A stretch of 64,000 nucleotides of DNA from Stieleria magnilauensis (GCA_007753675.1 CP036432.1:10263381-10327380); one strand, 5' to 3'; shown: positions 34,942 to 45,449, numbered from the stretch's first letter. Numbers and translations are program-made. Notes: generated from the sequence alone by a model not told the origin.

Positions 34942-37900
34942 TCACTCAAGCGCCGGCCGGATCGTTCTGGCGATTCGAAATCCCATGTAGACCCAACGTG
35001 AATCGGCGCCGTGAAGATTGCGTTGGGAGGCGCGTGCGTCACCGGGCTGGTACAGCATCGCGCCGCCGCGCGTGATCATCCGGGTGCGCCCTTCGACGTC
35101 GAACCATTCATTGCCGGGATCAGTCGCCGGTGCAAGCGATTGCCGCGGGTACGCGAGACTTTGGGAGTGGCACCATTCCATCACGTTGCCCAACATGTCG
35201 AACTGTCCGTAGTCGTTGGGTAACAAGCGGGCAACGGGCTGGGTTCGGAACTTGGAATTGCTGACCGTCCAGGCATGGTCATCGAGTCGTTTCGGGTCAA
35301 AGCCGAACCAGCGGTTGCGATCCACGCCGCCGCGGCAGGCATATTCCCATTCCGCTTCGGTTGCCAACCGATAACCGATTCGATCCACCGATCCTGCCGA
35401 GACGACCATGCCCTGCTTGATCGCATCGATTTCGGGATAACACATCTCGTCTTCGGGAATGCCTTCTTGCTCGCTCAACCAGCGACAATATCTTGCCGCG
35501 TCATACCAGGTCAAATTGATCGCGGGGCTGTCCATCGATCGGGCATAGTCTTCGGGATAGTCGAAATCGCTGCGAAACGCCAGGAACTGCTCGACGGTCA
35601 CTTCGGTAGCCCCGATCGCGTAGTCATGGTCGATCACAAACGCCGTCCGCGGCTCTTTCTGTCCGTCACGCCCCGGTTCATTGCCGTACGAACCGAGCCA
35701 AACGGTTGCTTCGGGCCGAACGACCACCATCCGCTGTCCCGAGACGGCCAGGAACTCACGATCGGGATCACTCGGCGGCGGCAAGGGCAGATCCAGATTC
35801 CAAGCGACGGCCAGCGCGAGTGAAGCGGACCGAATGCCCGGGTCGGTCGTTCGCCGAAGCGGATCACGCCAAACCTCCGTGACCGACGACCGTTGTTGCG
35901 GACTGACTTGGTCGACCGGAATCAGCTTCAACGCCATCAGGCAACTGCGGACCCTCGTCGCGTCTTGCGGGGCTTGGTCATCTTGCGAGTTTTGAATCTG
36001 GTCGAACAACCACTCGGGAGGCAACATAAACTCGCCGAATCCAGCGATGACGGCGCCGCGCGTCTCTTCGCCCCAATGGCCGGCGAGCGCGGCTTTCACA
36101 TTCTGGTCTTGCTGCAGTCGCAACTGCGCCAGTGCCAGATTGCAGCGAACTCGGGCGGAGGCGACCTGGGCATCGATCTCCGGCAGCCCGCGCCACCAGA
36201 CCGAGTGAAATCGAAACGTCCGATCGTCGTCAAAGGCGGCCGCATCGAGCGAAACGGGAAAGTACCCCTCGGCCATCAGCTTTCCCGCCGCACGCAGGTG
36301 ATCGAGTCGTCCTTGGTGTTCCAGCAACTTCGCCTCCACGGGAAGATCATGCCACCAGACCGGAGTGACCGTCCCATCGCGTCGACCGTCGATCGCCAAG
36401 CTGGATCCCGCCACAAGCACTGGCGAGGATCGATTCCATTGGATGATCTGGCGACACTCGTCGGCCGACTGGTTCCAGGCGTCGGCGTATCGAATCCCGC
36501 GAGTCGTTTGCCAGCGAATGGACGTGAATTGCTCGGGCAGATCCGATTGCCGGACCGAAAGATTGAATCGCGGCAGTGACAGGCCCCGTTGCAGCATCGG
36601 CTGCCATCCGTCGCTCTGGTGATGGTTCCCCGGCACCTCGAGATACAGGTCAGCGGCGGTCACGCCGTTGTTCTGCGGCGGGCGAATCCAGCTGACGAAA
36701 TAGCGCAGGGTTTCATCTTCGTCGGCGTAGCCGCTGATACTATCGGGAAGAAAGCCTTCGTCACGATGGTCGCGATTGAGGGCGCGCACCTGATCGGCCG
36801 AGAGATCCAACGCATACTTCGACTCCAACGAGTCTCTCGTGAACAGGACAAAACAATAGCGCTGTGCGTCGTGACGATAGACGGCAAGATGTCCGATTCG
36901 ATAGCCGCTGTCGGCGAGTTCGGTGGCGAGTCCGGCCAGACCATCGCGAGGGACCTGGTGGGCCACGATCGCGTGCGGGCCGATCACCGATTGAAAGGAG
37001 TCCAGCTGAACCAAGAGGGCGTCGTCGATTGCCGGGTTGGGTGTCAAATCGACTCGATCACGATCACCGGCGACCCACCAGGGCGACCCCCAGGGACGAG
37101 TGACATCGATCACCGCGGTCTCGGCCTGACTGATCTGATCCCACTGCCGCCGCAGCGCATCACGTGCCCGATCCGGATCCGCTTCCATCGTTTCCAACAG
37201 CAAGTTGAATTCGGAGGCGTGGGCGGAGCGGACGAGGTCGGCGAGCAAGTGGAAATCCGTTTCGGCGAACTGACGCACCAAATTGACGGCGGTCAACGAA
37301 GGCTGCTCCCGCTGCGGATCGGACAAGTGTTTGGCAAGCCGCGGCAGCAACGTCTCCGCCAGCGGGGAAAACCCCAGCCCCCAGTTCTTCGACCAGACCG
37401 GATTTTCGGCCAGCAGCAACTGCACCAAAACCGCTTGATCGTCCGGATCATCGAAGCCACCGATGCTGCCGGGGTCGTTGGCGATCAGACAGGCCGCGCG
37501 AAGCAATTCCCCGCGCGTCGCGGTCTGGTCTCGCCACAGGCCGACCGCCAGCTCGTTGGTGGAGTTCATCAAGGGGACGATGTTCCGCGCGATCTGGACG
37601 ACCTCGTCGACCGGCGCGGTCAGCGCGTGCCTGGTCAATGTTTCTGCCGCGACGACGTCTCGGTCTGCATTGACCAGGGCCGCGCGGACACGAACCGATG
37701 GCCTGGAATTTGGATCGGCAACGAGTGTCGACGCCTGGGCTCGAATCCATGCATCTTCGCGCAGCGTTGTGGCCAACGGGATCGCTTCGGAAAGCTCGGC
37801 GTCGACCAGGCGGGTCAGCGCCGCTTGACTGTCCCGCTGTCGAATTTGGTTGAACACGAACGCGTAGCCGCCCCAGCTGACGGCCAACAACAATCCGACG

Positions 37901-40326
37901 ACCAGCAACCACGCCCCGAGCCGACCGAGATGGCGCTGTCGGGCGGCGTTCATCATCCTCAACTGCGGTCCGGTATAGGTCGATGGCGGGATGTGTCGAC
38001 GAACGGCAAGGTATTCGCTGAGCGTCGGCAGCGCTTGGGGCAGCGGACGAGCACGGTACAGTTCGGTGAATTCATCCAGCCGCAATCGCGCCTTGCCGGC
38101 TTTGGTGGTGCGGTTTCGCAATTCGGCCCAGTGACGGATGGGCGCAATCAAGAAATCATGCGTCAGCTGATAGCCGGTCGTGCCGATCTGGCTAGTCGAC
38201 GATTCGCTGCTAAAGCTGTCTTCTTCGGTCCGGTCGGTCGGGGTGATCAGATGCAGCTCACCATCGAGCACAGCGATCAGTCGACGGAACGCGGCTTTAT
38301 CGCGGTAGCCGGTCGCTTCCATCAGTTCCTGCTCGCTCCGCACGGCGCCTTTGATACTCGACCCCGATTCGGGCAACAGGGCGCGGAGAACATGCTCGGC
38401 GCCTTCGGCGAACAACCGGATCCGCCGCGGCGAACGCTCATTGTCGAAGGTCTCGTCCAGGAACCGGACCCCGATCCCGGTGCCGCCGTCTTTGAACAGC
38501 GACGAGCTGGTTTCCCAGTTGCGATGTTTGAGCATTTCGGTCAGCAGCGCCAACTGGACACAGATCACTCGACCGTCGCTGGCCAGGTAACGGATCGCCG
38601 AATCCAGGAATTGATTTTGGCGTGGACTGAAATGAGTCTGTGAATCAGGTAATCGCTCGTGCGCGGCGCCGAACAGCGCCAGCACATGACGGGCGTGACG
38701 GGTATCAAACAGATCCAACAGCGTCGCGTTTTCGTTCTCGGCGATCGGCAGATCGATCGCTTGCATCAATCGTGAAATGCCGAGCCAAAAGTCGTCGCGC
38801 ACCATCAAGATGCATTGCACCTGTACGCCATCGCACTGTCGCAGCGCGGCGGTCAACGATTCGCGTTCGATGTCGGGATGGGAGAACAGCCACTGTTCGA
38901 ACTGATCGATGAAGATCACGACCTTGGGTTGATTGCCGCGGCGGAGAGCGGCAATCAGGTCCGCCAGATCCGTGACCGATCCAAAACGGGCATCGCCGAA
39001 CTTCGATCGGATCGCACCGGCGAGGGCCGACTCGGTTGATTCGGGAGTCGCTTGCAGATAAATGCTCGTGCACGGACTGCCCAATCGCGGCATGATACCG
39101 GCCCGGACCAGCGACGTTTTTCCGCACCCGCTGGGTCCATAGATCAGTCCGACCGGGACGGCTCTGGACGCATCGTTCGACTCGATCCGCGCCAACCAAA
39201 ATCGGACAATGTCCGGCAAGCCGTCGCGGTCATAGGGTCCGGGCAACAATTCCAAGTAGTGCTCGGCATCTCGCAAATCAAACGGGCGAAGTCCTTTGGG
39301 CAGGGTGCGGCGCTGGCGGTGGCTGTCTGCCTGAGTTGCGCCCGGACCAAACGCCGACGGAGCCGACGCGATAGACGTGGACGACTCGCCGTCGATCGAT
39401 TCGACAAAGTGCGCCAAGTCATCGACCAACAGTTCACAACTGGCGTAGCGGTCGTGAACGGACTTCGAAAGCGACTTGAGACAGATCCGCGCGAGTTCCG
39501 CCGGCACCTCGGGCTCGATTTCACGAGGGTCGACCGGATCGTGATAGATGATCTCTTGGAACAGGCTGTCGCGGTCTTCGCCTTTGAACGGTTTGCTGTC
39601 GGTCAGCGATTGATACAACACCGTGCCGAGGGAAAAAATATCCGAGCGCCCGTCGACCCGGTGGCCTTCACCCCGCGCCTGTTCCGGACTCATGTAGGCC
39701 GGCGTTCCGACGTAGGCGCTGCGGCCTTCACGCTCGACGTCGCGCAATGCTAAACCGAAATCGACGACATACGGACAATCCTCTTCGTCGATCAGAATAT
39801 TGCCCGGTTTGATGTCGCGATGGACGATGCCGCGGGAATGGGCGTAGGCAAGCGCGTCGGCGACGTAGCGAAGGACGTCGGCAAGCTGTCGATAGGAGGG
39901 ACGTTTTCGCCGAAGCCACTGGCCGAAGGGACAACCGTGGATCAGTTTGGTGACCAGATAACAGGCGACCTGTTGCGTCGCGGCGGCCCGATACACGGGC
40001 ACGATATGGGGATGGTCCAAGCTGGCCATCGCGCGGGCTTCACGCAGATACGCCGCGGCGAGATCGGATTGATTGACCAGGCGTTGATGCGGGACCTTGA
40101 GCGCGACCTCACGTTGCAGCAAGCCGTCATAGGCGCGATAGACCGTTCCGAAACCACCCTTGCCCAGAAACCCCAAGACGGAAAACTCTTCGATCTTTGT
40201 CAGTTCCTCTTCGGAAGCATGTTGCCGGGCCGATTCCAAAGAGTAGTCGCCGGTGGCGACCTGATCGTCGAGTCTGGAAGGGGTTTGAGACGCGTTGGTC
40301 GGCTGGGTGATGTCGTCTTCGCTCAT
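34942..40326 (-). CDS. Ser/Thr kinase-STAND NTPase-SUMF transmembrane protein
   Basis: 1,794 residues from the ATG at 40326; a GTG 90 bases upstream is possible. Kinase (about 47-310): glycine loop GKGGFG (55-60), Lys77, HRD (169-171) and DFG (189-191) are all intact, so it should phosphorylate. NTPase (about 365-650): Walker A GPSGCGKTS (397-405) and Walker B VVIFIDQFE (469-477), of the STAND type used in signalling hubs. One membrane helix lies at about 805-826. A large extracytoplasmic region of no recognised fold (about 830-1520) follows. Last comes a SUMF domain (about 1530-1790) with LATEAEWEYACRGG and MLGNVMEWC; the copper-binding cysteines of true formylglycine enzymes are missing (the site reads ARASQRN). 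It is likely a receptor that senses outside and signals inside. Confidence 0.93.
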   Translation of the reverse strand: MSEDDITQPTNASQTPSRLDDQVATGDYSLESARQHASEEELTKIEEFSVLGFLGKGGFGTVYRAYDGLLQREVALKVPHQRLVNQSDLAAAYLREARAMASLDHPHIVPVYRAAATQQVACYLVTKLIHGCPFGQWLRRKRPSYRQLADVLRYVADALAYAHSRGIVHRDIKPGNILIDEEDCPYVVDFGLALRDVEREGRSAYVGTPAYMSPEQARGEGHRVDGRSDIFSLGTVLYQSLTDSKPFKGEDRDSLFQEIIYHDPVDPREIEPEVPAELARICLKSLSKSVHDRYASCELLVDDLAHFVESIDGESSTSIASAPSAFGPGATQADSHRQRRTLPKGLRPFDLRDAEHYLELLPGPYDRDGLPDIVRFWLARIESNDASRAVPVGLIYGPSGCGKTSLVRAGIMPRLGSPCTSIYLQATPESTESALAGAIRSKFGDARFGSVTDLADLIAALRRGNQPKVVIFIDQFEQWLFSHPDIERESLTAALRQCDGVQVQCILMVRDDFWLGISRLMQAIDLPIAENENATLLDLFDTRHARHVLALFGAAHERLPDSQTHFSPRQNQFLDSAIRYLASDGRVICVQLALLTEMLKHRNWETSSSLFKDGGTGIGVRFLDETFDNERSPRRIRLFAEGAEHVLRALLPESGSSIKGAVRSEQELMEATGYRDKAAFRRLIAVLDGELHLITPTDRTEEDSFSSESSTSQIGTTGYQLTHDFLIAPIRHWAELRNRTTKAGKARLRLDEFTELYRARPLPQALPTLSEYLAVRRHIPPSTYTGPQLRMMNAARQRHLGRLGAWLLVVGLLLAVSWGGYAFVFNQIRQRDSQAALTRLVDAELSEAIPLATTLREDAWIRAQASTLVADPNSRPSVRVRAALVNADRDVVAAETLTRHALTAPVDEVVQIARNIVPLMNSTNELAVGLWRDQTATRGELLRAACLIANDPGSIGGFDDPDDQAVLVQLLLAENPVWSKNWGLGFSPLAETLLPRLAKHLSDPQREQPSLTAVNLVRQFAETDFHLLADLVRSAHASEFNLLLETMEADPDRARDALRRQWDQISQAETAVIDVTRPWGSPWWVAGDRDRVDLTPNPAIDDALLVQLDSFQSVIGPHAIVAHQVPRDGLAGLATELADSGYRIGHLAVYRHDAQRYCFVLFTRDSLESKYALDLSADQVRALNRDHRDEGFLPDSISGYADEDETLRYFVSWIRPPQNNGVTAADLYLEVPGNHHQSDGWQPMLQRGLSLPRFNLSVRQSDLPEQFTSIRWQTTRGIRYADAWNQSADECRQIIQWNRSSPVLVAGSSLAIDGRRDGTVTPVWWHDLPVEAKLLEHQGRLDHLRAAGKLMAEGYFPVSLDAAAFDDDRTFRFHSVWWRGLPEIDAQVASARVRCNLALAQLRLQQDQNVKAALAGHWGEETRGAVIAGFGEFMLPPEWLFDQIQNSQDDQAPQDATRVRSCLMALKLIPVDQVSPQQRSSVTEVWRDPLRRTTDPGIRSASLALAVAWNLDLPLPPPSDPDREFLAVSGQRMVVVRPEATVWLGSYGNEPGRDGQKEPRTAFVIDHDYAIGATEVTVEQFLAFRSDFDYPEDYARSMDSPAINLTWYDAARYCRWLSEQEGIPEDEMCYPEIDAIKQGMVVSAGSVDRIGYRLATEAEWEYACRGGVDRNRWFGFDPKRLDDHAWTVSNSKFRTQPVARLLPNDYGQFDMLGNVMEWCHSQSLAYPRQSLAPATDPGNEWFDVEGRTRMITRGGAMLYQPGDARASQRNLHGADSRWVYMGFRIARTIRPALE

Positions 40327-40460
40327 CGATGCGCCATGGTGTTGCCGTCTGCAGTGCTCTGGCCAGAGCGCTCGCGTCCGTCCGCGGCTGGTGCGGCGCA
40401 GGACCGTCCGATTCACCCCGGAGCCATTCTAGTTGACCCGCCATCACCCTGCGCGCATGT

Positions 40461-41354
40461 TCACTCTGGAAGCTTCAAGCGGTGCTTGTTTTGCTCGTAG
40501 AACTTGGTGATATCCAGCGACGCCCGGCGTTCCTCTTCCATCAGCTGGATCCGGGCCTCCAGCCGCTCGATTCGCCGAGCCATCTGGGGAATCAGATCCT
40601 GGGTCTCGTCCGCCGGGACGGGCTTGGGAACGGCGGGATAGCCGAGGTGTCGCTGCAAGGCGCTGAACAGGTACAGCGGATCCTTGCGGCGATTGGCCAG
40701 CGCGATCCGGCCTTCTTTTTCGCCAAACAGGAATGGGCCCTTGTCGTCGACAGGTTTACCGGCCGCTTTGAGTTTGTTGCGGTAGTCCTCGCTGACCAGG
40801 AAGACGAGGTCGGCAAAGTCGATCAGACCGATTTGGGCGCGGAGGCCGAGGATCCACTTGCTCCAACGGTCGTCATAGATCGGATCGCCGCTCATCGCCG
40901 TCAATCCGCGATCGTAAGAGAGTCGATTTCGGCATAGGACCTCGAACTGAAAGAAGAACATTCCGGCCGGATTGGCTTTTTCGACACGGTACTCCGCTTC
41001 GGCCTGCATGACTTTGAAGGCGGTGTTCATCATGAACCGGCCGGTGTCCGATTCACTCTGGTCGACCAAATAGGTTTGGAACGGGGTGAAGTAATGGGCC
41101 AGCTGTCGCATCGCCGGCCCCAGCAATCCGGAGTGTTTGACCTCGGTCAGCAAGTACTCCATCGCCATCGGCAACCGTGTGGTCGCCAAGACTTCGTGAC
41201 GCAGCTGTTCGAGCAAGTCCTGGATCGGAAACTTACCCCCGGCCTGTTCGTGCAGCAATTCGAACAGGTGGGCCTGTTCGATGTACTCGTCACGATCGAG
41301 GATGTTTCCCCGCTCGGGCGGATGGGTCGCGTTTGGCGGTTTGAGAGGTGGCAT
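40461..41354 (-). CDS. Conserved-looking protein of unknown function
   Basis: 297 residues from the ATG at 41354. Soluble, acidic, mainly helical. The last 50 residues (about 240-290) form a coiled coil (MARRIERLEARIQLMEEERR). The middle contains aromatic, well-structured sequence (YFTPFQTYLVDQ, MFFFQFEVLCRNRLSYDRGL). No motif is recognised. It lies 134 bases upstream of the kinase-STAND gene on the same strand and could be its partner or only a neighbour. Confidence 0.7.
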   Translation of the reverse strand: MPPLKPPNATHPPERGNILDRDEYIEQAHLFELLHEQAGGKFPIQDLLEQLRHEVLATTRLPMAMEYLLTEVKHSGLLGPAMRQLAHYFTPFQTYLVDQSESDTGRFMMNTAFKVMQAEAEYRVEKANPAGMFFFQFEVLCRNRLSYDRGLTAMSGDPIYDDRWSKWILGLRAQIGLIDFADLVFLVSEDYRNKLKAAGKPVDDKGPFLFGEKEGRIALANRRKDPLYLFSALQRHLGYPAVPKPVPADETQDLIPQMARRIERLEARIQLMEEERRASLDITKFYEQNKHRLKLPE

Positions 41355-41422
41355 GGCAATAGCGTACCAGCCGACGCGGTGTTTTAGGGAGCGGCTTGCC
41401 GCGGCGGACGACGTTTGCCGCG

Positions 41423-42712
41423 TCAGCCGTCGAACCGACCAACAACGATGCAGGCGTTGTGGCCACCGAATCCGAAGCTATTGCTCATCGCGACTTTGAC
41501 GGCGCGTGACTTGGCCTCGTTGGGGGTGTAGTCGAGATCGCAGTCGGGATCGGGCGTTTCCAGATTGATGGTCGGCGGGATGACTTTGGATTCGATGGTT
41601 TTACATAGAATCACGGCCTCGACTCCACCGCTGGCACCGAGCGAGTGTCCCAGTGCGGACTTGGTGCTGCTGACGCTGGTCTGATAGGCGGCATCGCCGA
41701 AGACGCGTTTGATGGCGGTGGTTTCGGCTTTGTCGCCCAGAGGAGTACTGGTGCCGTGGGCGTTGATGTAGTCCACGTTTGCCGGATCGATCCTGGCATC
41801 GGCAAGGGCGGCGGTCATCGCGGCAGCGGCACCGATCCCATCGGCGTCGGGCGCGGTGATATGCCCGGCGTCGCTGGTGGTTCCGTATCCGAGGACTTCG
41901 CCGTAGATCTTTGCCCCACGCTTCTTGGCGTGTTCGAGTTCCTCAAAGACCAACACCCCGGCGCCTTCGCCGAGCACGAAACCATCGCGATCGGCATCAA
42001 ACGGCCGGCTGGCCTTGGTCGGTTCCTCGTTTCGCGTCGAGAGGGCCTTCATGTTTTGGAACGCGGCCAGACCCATCCGGGTCAACGCCGCTTCGCTGCC
42101 ACCGGTGATGACCAGATCGGTTTCGTTGAGCCGGATACTGCGGAGCGCATCGCCCATCGCGTTGGTCGCACTGGCACAGGCGGTGGCGACGGCATAGTTG
42201 GGGCCTTTGAGCCCGTAGGTGATGGAGATATTCCCGCCGGCGGCATTGACCATCATCTTGGGCACGGTGAAGGGACTGACCCGCGAGGGCCCCTTGGTCA
42301 GCATGCGTTCGATCTGGTTTTCGATTTCGATCAGCCCGCCGATACCGCTGCCCAGGATGACGCCGCAGCGGGTGCGGTCGACGGATTCAAAATCGATGCC
42401 CGAATCCTGAATCGCTTGGTGGCCGGCGTGGACGGCGAACTGGGTGAAGCGATCGAGTCGTTTCGCTTCACGCGGATCGGCCACACCGTCGAGCGTGAAG
42501 TTCCAGACTTCACCGGCGAAATGAACTTTGTACTCGGACGTGTCGAGCAACTCGATCTTGCCGACGCCGCTTTCCCCGGCGATCAATCGGTCCCACATTT
42601 TGGGGACTTCCAGAGCGAGCGGAGTGACGGCGCCGATGCCTGTGATGACCACACGGCGATCACCTCGAAAAATCTGTGGTTGTGACACGGTGTGTGATGA
42701 ACCCTGGGTCAT
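41423..42712 (-). CDS. fabF: Beta-ketoacyl-ACP synthase II
   Basis: 429 residues. Condenses malonyl-ACP with acyl-ACP in fatty-acid elongation. The catalytic triad is complete: Cys179 (TACASA), His319 (NAHGTSTP) and His356 (KSALGHSLGASG). The N-terminus has an extra 18 polar residues compared with E. coli FabF. It follows acpP in the cluster, as in many bacteria, with a 182-base gap. Confidence 0.97.
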   Translation of the reverse strand: MTQGSSHTVSQPQIFRGDRRVVITGIGAVTPLALEVPKMWDRLIAGESGVGKIELLDTSEYKVHFAGEVWNFTLDGVADPREAKRLDRFTQFAVHAGHQAIQDSGIDFESVDRTRCGVILGSGIGGLIEIENQIERMLTKGPSRVSPFTVPKMMVNAAGGNISITYGLKGPNYAVATACASATNAMGDALRSIRLNETDLVITGGSEAALTRMGLAAFQNMKALSTRNEEPTKASRPFDADRDGFVLGEGAGVLVFEELEHAKKRGAKIYGEVLGYGTTSDAGHITAPDADGIGAAAAMTAALADARIDPANVDYINAHGTSTPLGDKAETTAIKRVFGDAAYQTSVSSTKSALGHSLGASGGVEAVILCKTIESKVIPPTINLETPDPDCDLDYTPNEAKSRAVKVAMSNSFGFGGHNACIVVGRFDG

Positions 42713-42894
42713 CGTGATGCCTTGGCGATGCGTTCAATTGATCAAAGCTGCGAACGTGACGAATCAGAGGTTCGAGAGGTCCGAATGAAAAAAATGCCGC
42801 CCACAATGATCGGCAAGCGGCTGCTGGAGCCGGATCACCACAAGACCATGAGGCGGCAATGCGATTGAATAAGGTGGTTCGAACGAGGGACGAA

Positions 42895-43140
42895 TCAGGC
42901 GTCTTCGCCTTTGGCATTCTCGATGAAGTCCACCGCCTCGCCGACCTTTTGGATCTTTTCAGCAGCTTCGTCAGGAATGCTAATGTTGAATTCCTCTTCA
43001 AGCTCCATCACTAGTTCGACGGTATCCAACGAATCGGCACCCAGGTCGTTGACGAAGGACGTTTCGCGGCTGATCTTGTCTTTCTCGACACCAAGTTGTT
43101 CAGCAACGATATCGACCACGCGCTCTTCGACGGTAGCCAT
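42895..43140 (-). CDS. acpP: Acyl carrier protein
   Basis: 81 residues from the ATG at 43140, chosen over an in-frame TTG six bases upstream. GGAG lies eight bases before the ATG. The phosphopantetheine attachment Ser37 is in [18 protein letters not shown], an almost universal ACP sequence. Acidic throughout. It carries growing acyl chains between the Fab enzymes encoded around it. Intergenic spaces on both sides (182 and 249 bases) suggest it may have its own promoter. Confidence 0.98.
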   Translation of the reverse strand: MATVEERVVDIVAEQLGVEKDKISRETSFVNDLGADSLDTVELVMELEEEFNISIPDEAAEKIQKVGEAVDFIENAKGEDA

Positions 43141-43389
43141 AAGCAATCTCCAATGGTTTGATCTGCAAGGGAAGTTATCGAGGGAACGAAACGCCCCTCA
43201 TCTGTAGGGAGGAACGAGACGGCAGGGTTTGGAGCCCGGAGACGCTTCGTTGATTCGCCGAAAAGATAGGGGAAACAAGCAAAAGGCGTCAATATGCCGG
43301 GATTCCCGACTCACCATCTCGCGAAGGTTTTCAGTCGGCTAAGGTGGCCGAAAGTCGCTGCGGCACCCGCTACGGGGCCGATCGACTCG

Positions 43390-44148
43390 CTATCCGGTGA
43401 TTCCCCCGTCGACGACGATCGTCTGGCCAGAAATATATCCGGCGGCCGGGGAAGCGAGAAACAGCACCGCGGCAGCGACATCTTCGGGGTTTCCGATGCG
43501 TTTGGCGGGAATTGTTTTGATCACTTCGTCCAAAATCCCGGCGGGAATCGCGTCGGTCATGTCGCTGGCGATGAAACCCGGGGCCACCGCATTGACCGTG
43601 ACACCGCGATTGACCAATTCTTTGCTCATCGTTCGGGTCATGCCGATCATCCCGGCCTTGCTGGCCGAATAGTTGGCTTGGCCCTGGTTGCCGATCAGCC
43701 CCGAAATGCTGGCCATGTTGATGATTCGGCCATATTTTTTCTTTCGCATGATCCCCGCAGCGGCCCGGCAGCAGACAAAACAGCTGGTCAGGTTGGTCGC
43801 GATCACGCTGTCCCATTCTTCGTCGCTCATCCCACGCATCGTCTTGTCGCGTGTGATGCCGGCGTTGTTGACCAGAATGTCCAGCCGGCCGTGCTCCTTG
43901 GCCACGCCTTCGATCGCCGCGGCGGTCGCTGCACGGTCGGTCACGTCACAGGCCAAGGCGATGCCCTTGCCGCCGACGGCTTCGATTTCCGCGACCGTCG
44001 CCGCCAGTTTTTCCGCATTGCGGGCCATGCAGGCGACCGTGGCGCCGTTCATCGCCAGCGCTACCGCGACGGCTTTACCCAATCCTTGTGACGCGCCGGT
44101 GACAATCGCGACTTGGCCGGACAGATCGGCTTTGAGTGTCAGTTCCAT
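43390..44148 (-). CDS. fabG: 3-oxoacyl-ACP reductase
   Basis: 252 residues from the ATG at 44148, normal for the family. NADPH-dependent short-chain dehydrogenase reducing 3-oxoacyl-ACP. Coenzyme motif TGASQGLG (17-24), the NNAG motif (94-97) and the catalytic Ser147, Tyr160 and Lys164 (YSASK) are intact. The C-terminus [14 protein letters not shown] is typical. Between fabD and acpP in the cluster. Confidence 0.96.
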   Translation of the reverse strand: MELTLKADLSGQVAIVTGASQGLGKAVAVALAMNGATVACMARNAEKLAATVAEIEAVGGKGIALACDVTDRAATAAAIEGVAKEHGRLDILVNNAGITRDKTMRGMSDEEWDSVIATNLTSCFVCCRAAAGIMRKKKYGRIINMASISGLIGNQGQANYSASKAGMIGMTRTMSKELVNRGVTVNAVAPGFIASDMTDAIPAGILDEVIKTIPAKRIGNPEDVAAAVLFLASPAAGYISGQTIVVDGGITG

Positions 44149-44226
44149 GTTTCTCGTTCGGGGAAAATCTTGGGAGTCGGGAAGACGGGGCAATCGGTCT
44201 GACGATTGCATATTCCTGGAAACGCT

Positions 44227-45147
44227 CTACTGGTCGCCAAATCCATCGGTCGGGATCTTACGCTGAATCCGCTTCAGCGTTCCTCGCAGCACGCGACCGG
44301 TGCCGGCTTCGAGAAACCCTTCGATTCCATCGGCGATCATGCGGCGAATACTCGCCTCCCACATCACCGGCTCGGTGACTTGGCGACTGAGCAGGTCGCG
44401 GATCTCATCGGCCGATTGATGCGGCGCCGCGTCGACGTTGCTGTAGACGGGAATGCGGGTGTCGCAAAGGGGGATCTCTGCCAGGGCTTGCTGGAGCGAC
44501 TCGACCGCCGGCGCCATCAGCGAGGTGTGGAACGCGCCGGCAACCGACAACGGCACCACCTTCATCGCTCCGGCCTCGACTGCGGCGGGCTGCAAACGCT
44601 CGATGGCCGTCAGGTGGCCGGAAACCGCGATGTTGCCCGGGCACAGCAGGTTCGCCGGACGCAGGACCTCATCGTCTTGCCGTACCTCGTCGCACAGGGC
44701 TTGCAGCTTTTCCAGCTCCATCCCGATCACGCTGGCCATCCCGCTTCGGACGGCGTCGGAAGCCGATTGCATCGCCTGGCCGCGGCGTTGGACCAATTTC
44801 AATCCGTCGGCAAATTCCAGCCCACCGGCAAAGCAAACTGCGGTGTATTCACCGAGGCTCAGCCCGGCACTGGCGCTGATCCGTTCGACCCGCTCGGGAT
44901 GCTCCGCTGCCAACACCCGGGCCGCGGCGATGCCGACGGTGAACAAGGCGGGCTGACAAAATTCGGTCGCATCGAGTTTTTCGGACGGGCCGTTCTGGCA
45001 CAGATCGGTGAGATCGTAGCCGAGAACCTCACCCGCTTCGGCGAACGTCTCGTTGGCGATCGGATAGGTTTCGCACAGCCATCGACCCATGCCGACGCCC
45101 TGTGCCCCCTGACCCGGAAACAGAATTCCGGCGGAATTTACGTCCAT
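44227..45147 (-). CDS. fabD: Malonyl-CoA:ACP transacylase
   Basis: 306 residues. Transfers malonyl from CoA to ACP. The nucleophile Ser97 is in GLSLGEY (commonly GHSLGE; the Leu variant occurs in active homologues), the catalytic His207 is in GAFHTSL, and the early GQGAQ (12-16) is present. 78 bases upstream of fabG. Normal length. Confidence 0.96.
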   Translation of the reverse strand: MDVNSAGILFPGQGAQGVGMGRWLCETYPIANETFAEAGEVLGYDLTDLCQNGPSEKLDATEFCQPALFTVGIAAARVLAAEHPERVERISASAGLSLGEYTAVCFAGGLEFADGLKLVQRRGQAMQSASDAVRSGMASVIGMELEKLQALCDEVRQDDEVLRPANLLCPGNIAVSGHLTAIERLQPAAVEAGAMKVVPLSVAGAFHTSLMAPAVESLQQALAEIPLCDTRIPVYSNVDAAPHQSADEIRDLLSRQVTEPVMWEASIRRMIADGIEGFLEAGTGRVLRGTLKRIQRKIPTDGFGDQ

Positions 45148-45266
45148 TGATAACAGCCGCTAAAAAAGAAAACCGCCGAACAACCTCATGCCGGTGCCAC
45201 AAACGACACCCGGCAACACGGCACGGCGGAAAGCGTCGAAAAGAATCGTCCCATCACGCCGGACGA

Positions 45267-45449
45267 TTACTCGTCAACCGGCTCGACAACGGTACGCCCT
45301 TGGTAATAGCCGCATTTCGGGCAAATCGTGTGCGTCGGCACCGAGCTGCTGCACTGCGGGCAATACGCAATTTGGCGTTTCTTGACGCGATCGTGGCTGC
45401 GGCGTTTGCCGGTTCGACTGTTGCTGTGTTTTCGCTTGGGGACAGCCAT
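45267..45449 (-). CDS. rpmF: 50S ribosomal protein L32
   Basis: 60 residues: MAVPKRKHSNSRTGKRR start and a zinc ribbon CPQC...CPKC (C30, C33, C43, C46), so it is the zinc-bound form. rpmF next to fatty-acid genes is a common bacterial arrangement. plsX and fabH, which often lie between rpmF and fabD, are absent here; fabD starts 119 bases downstream. Confidence 0.97.
   Translation of the reverse strand: MAVPKRKHSNSRTGKRRSHDRVKKRQIAYCPQCSSSVPTHTICPKCGYYQGRTVVEPVDE

Noticed and set aside
36589-38643. 684-residue plus-strand frame
   Set aside because: Shadow of the kinase-STAND gene; low-quality composition and no recognisable domain.
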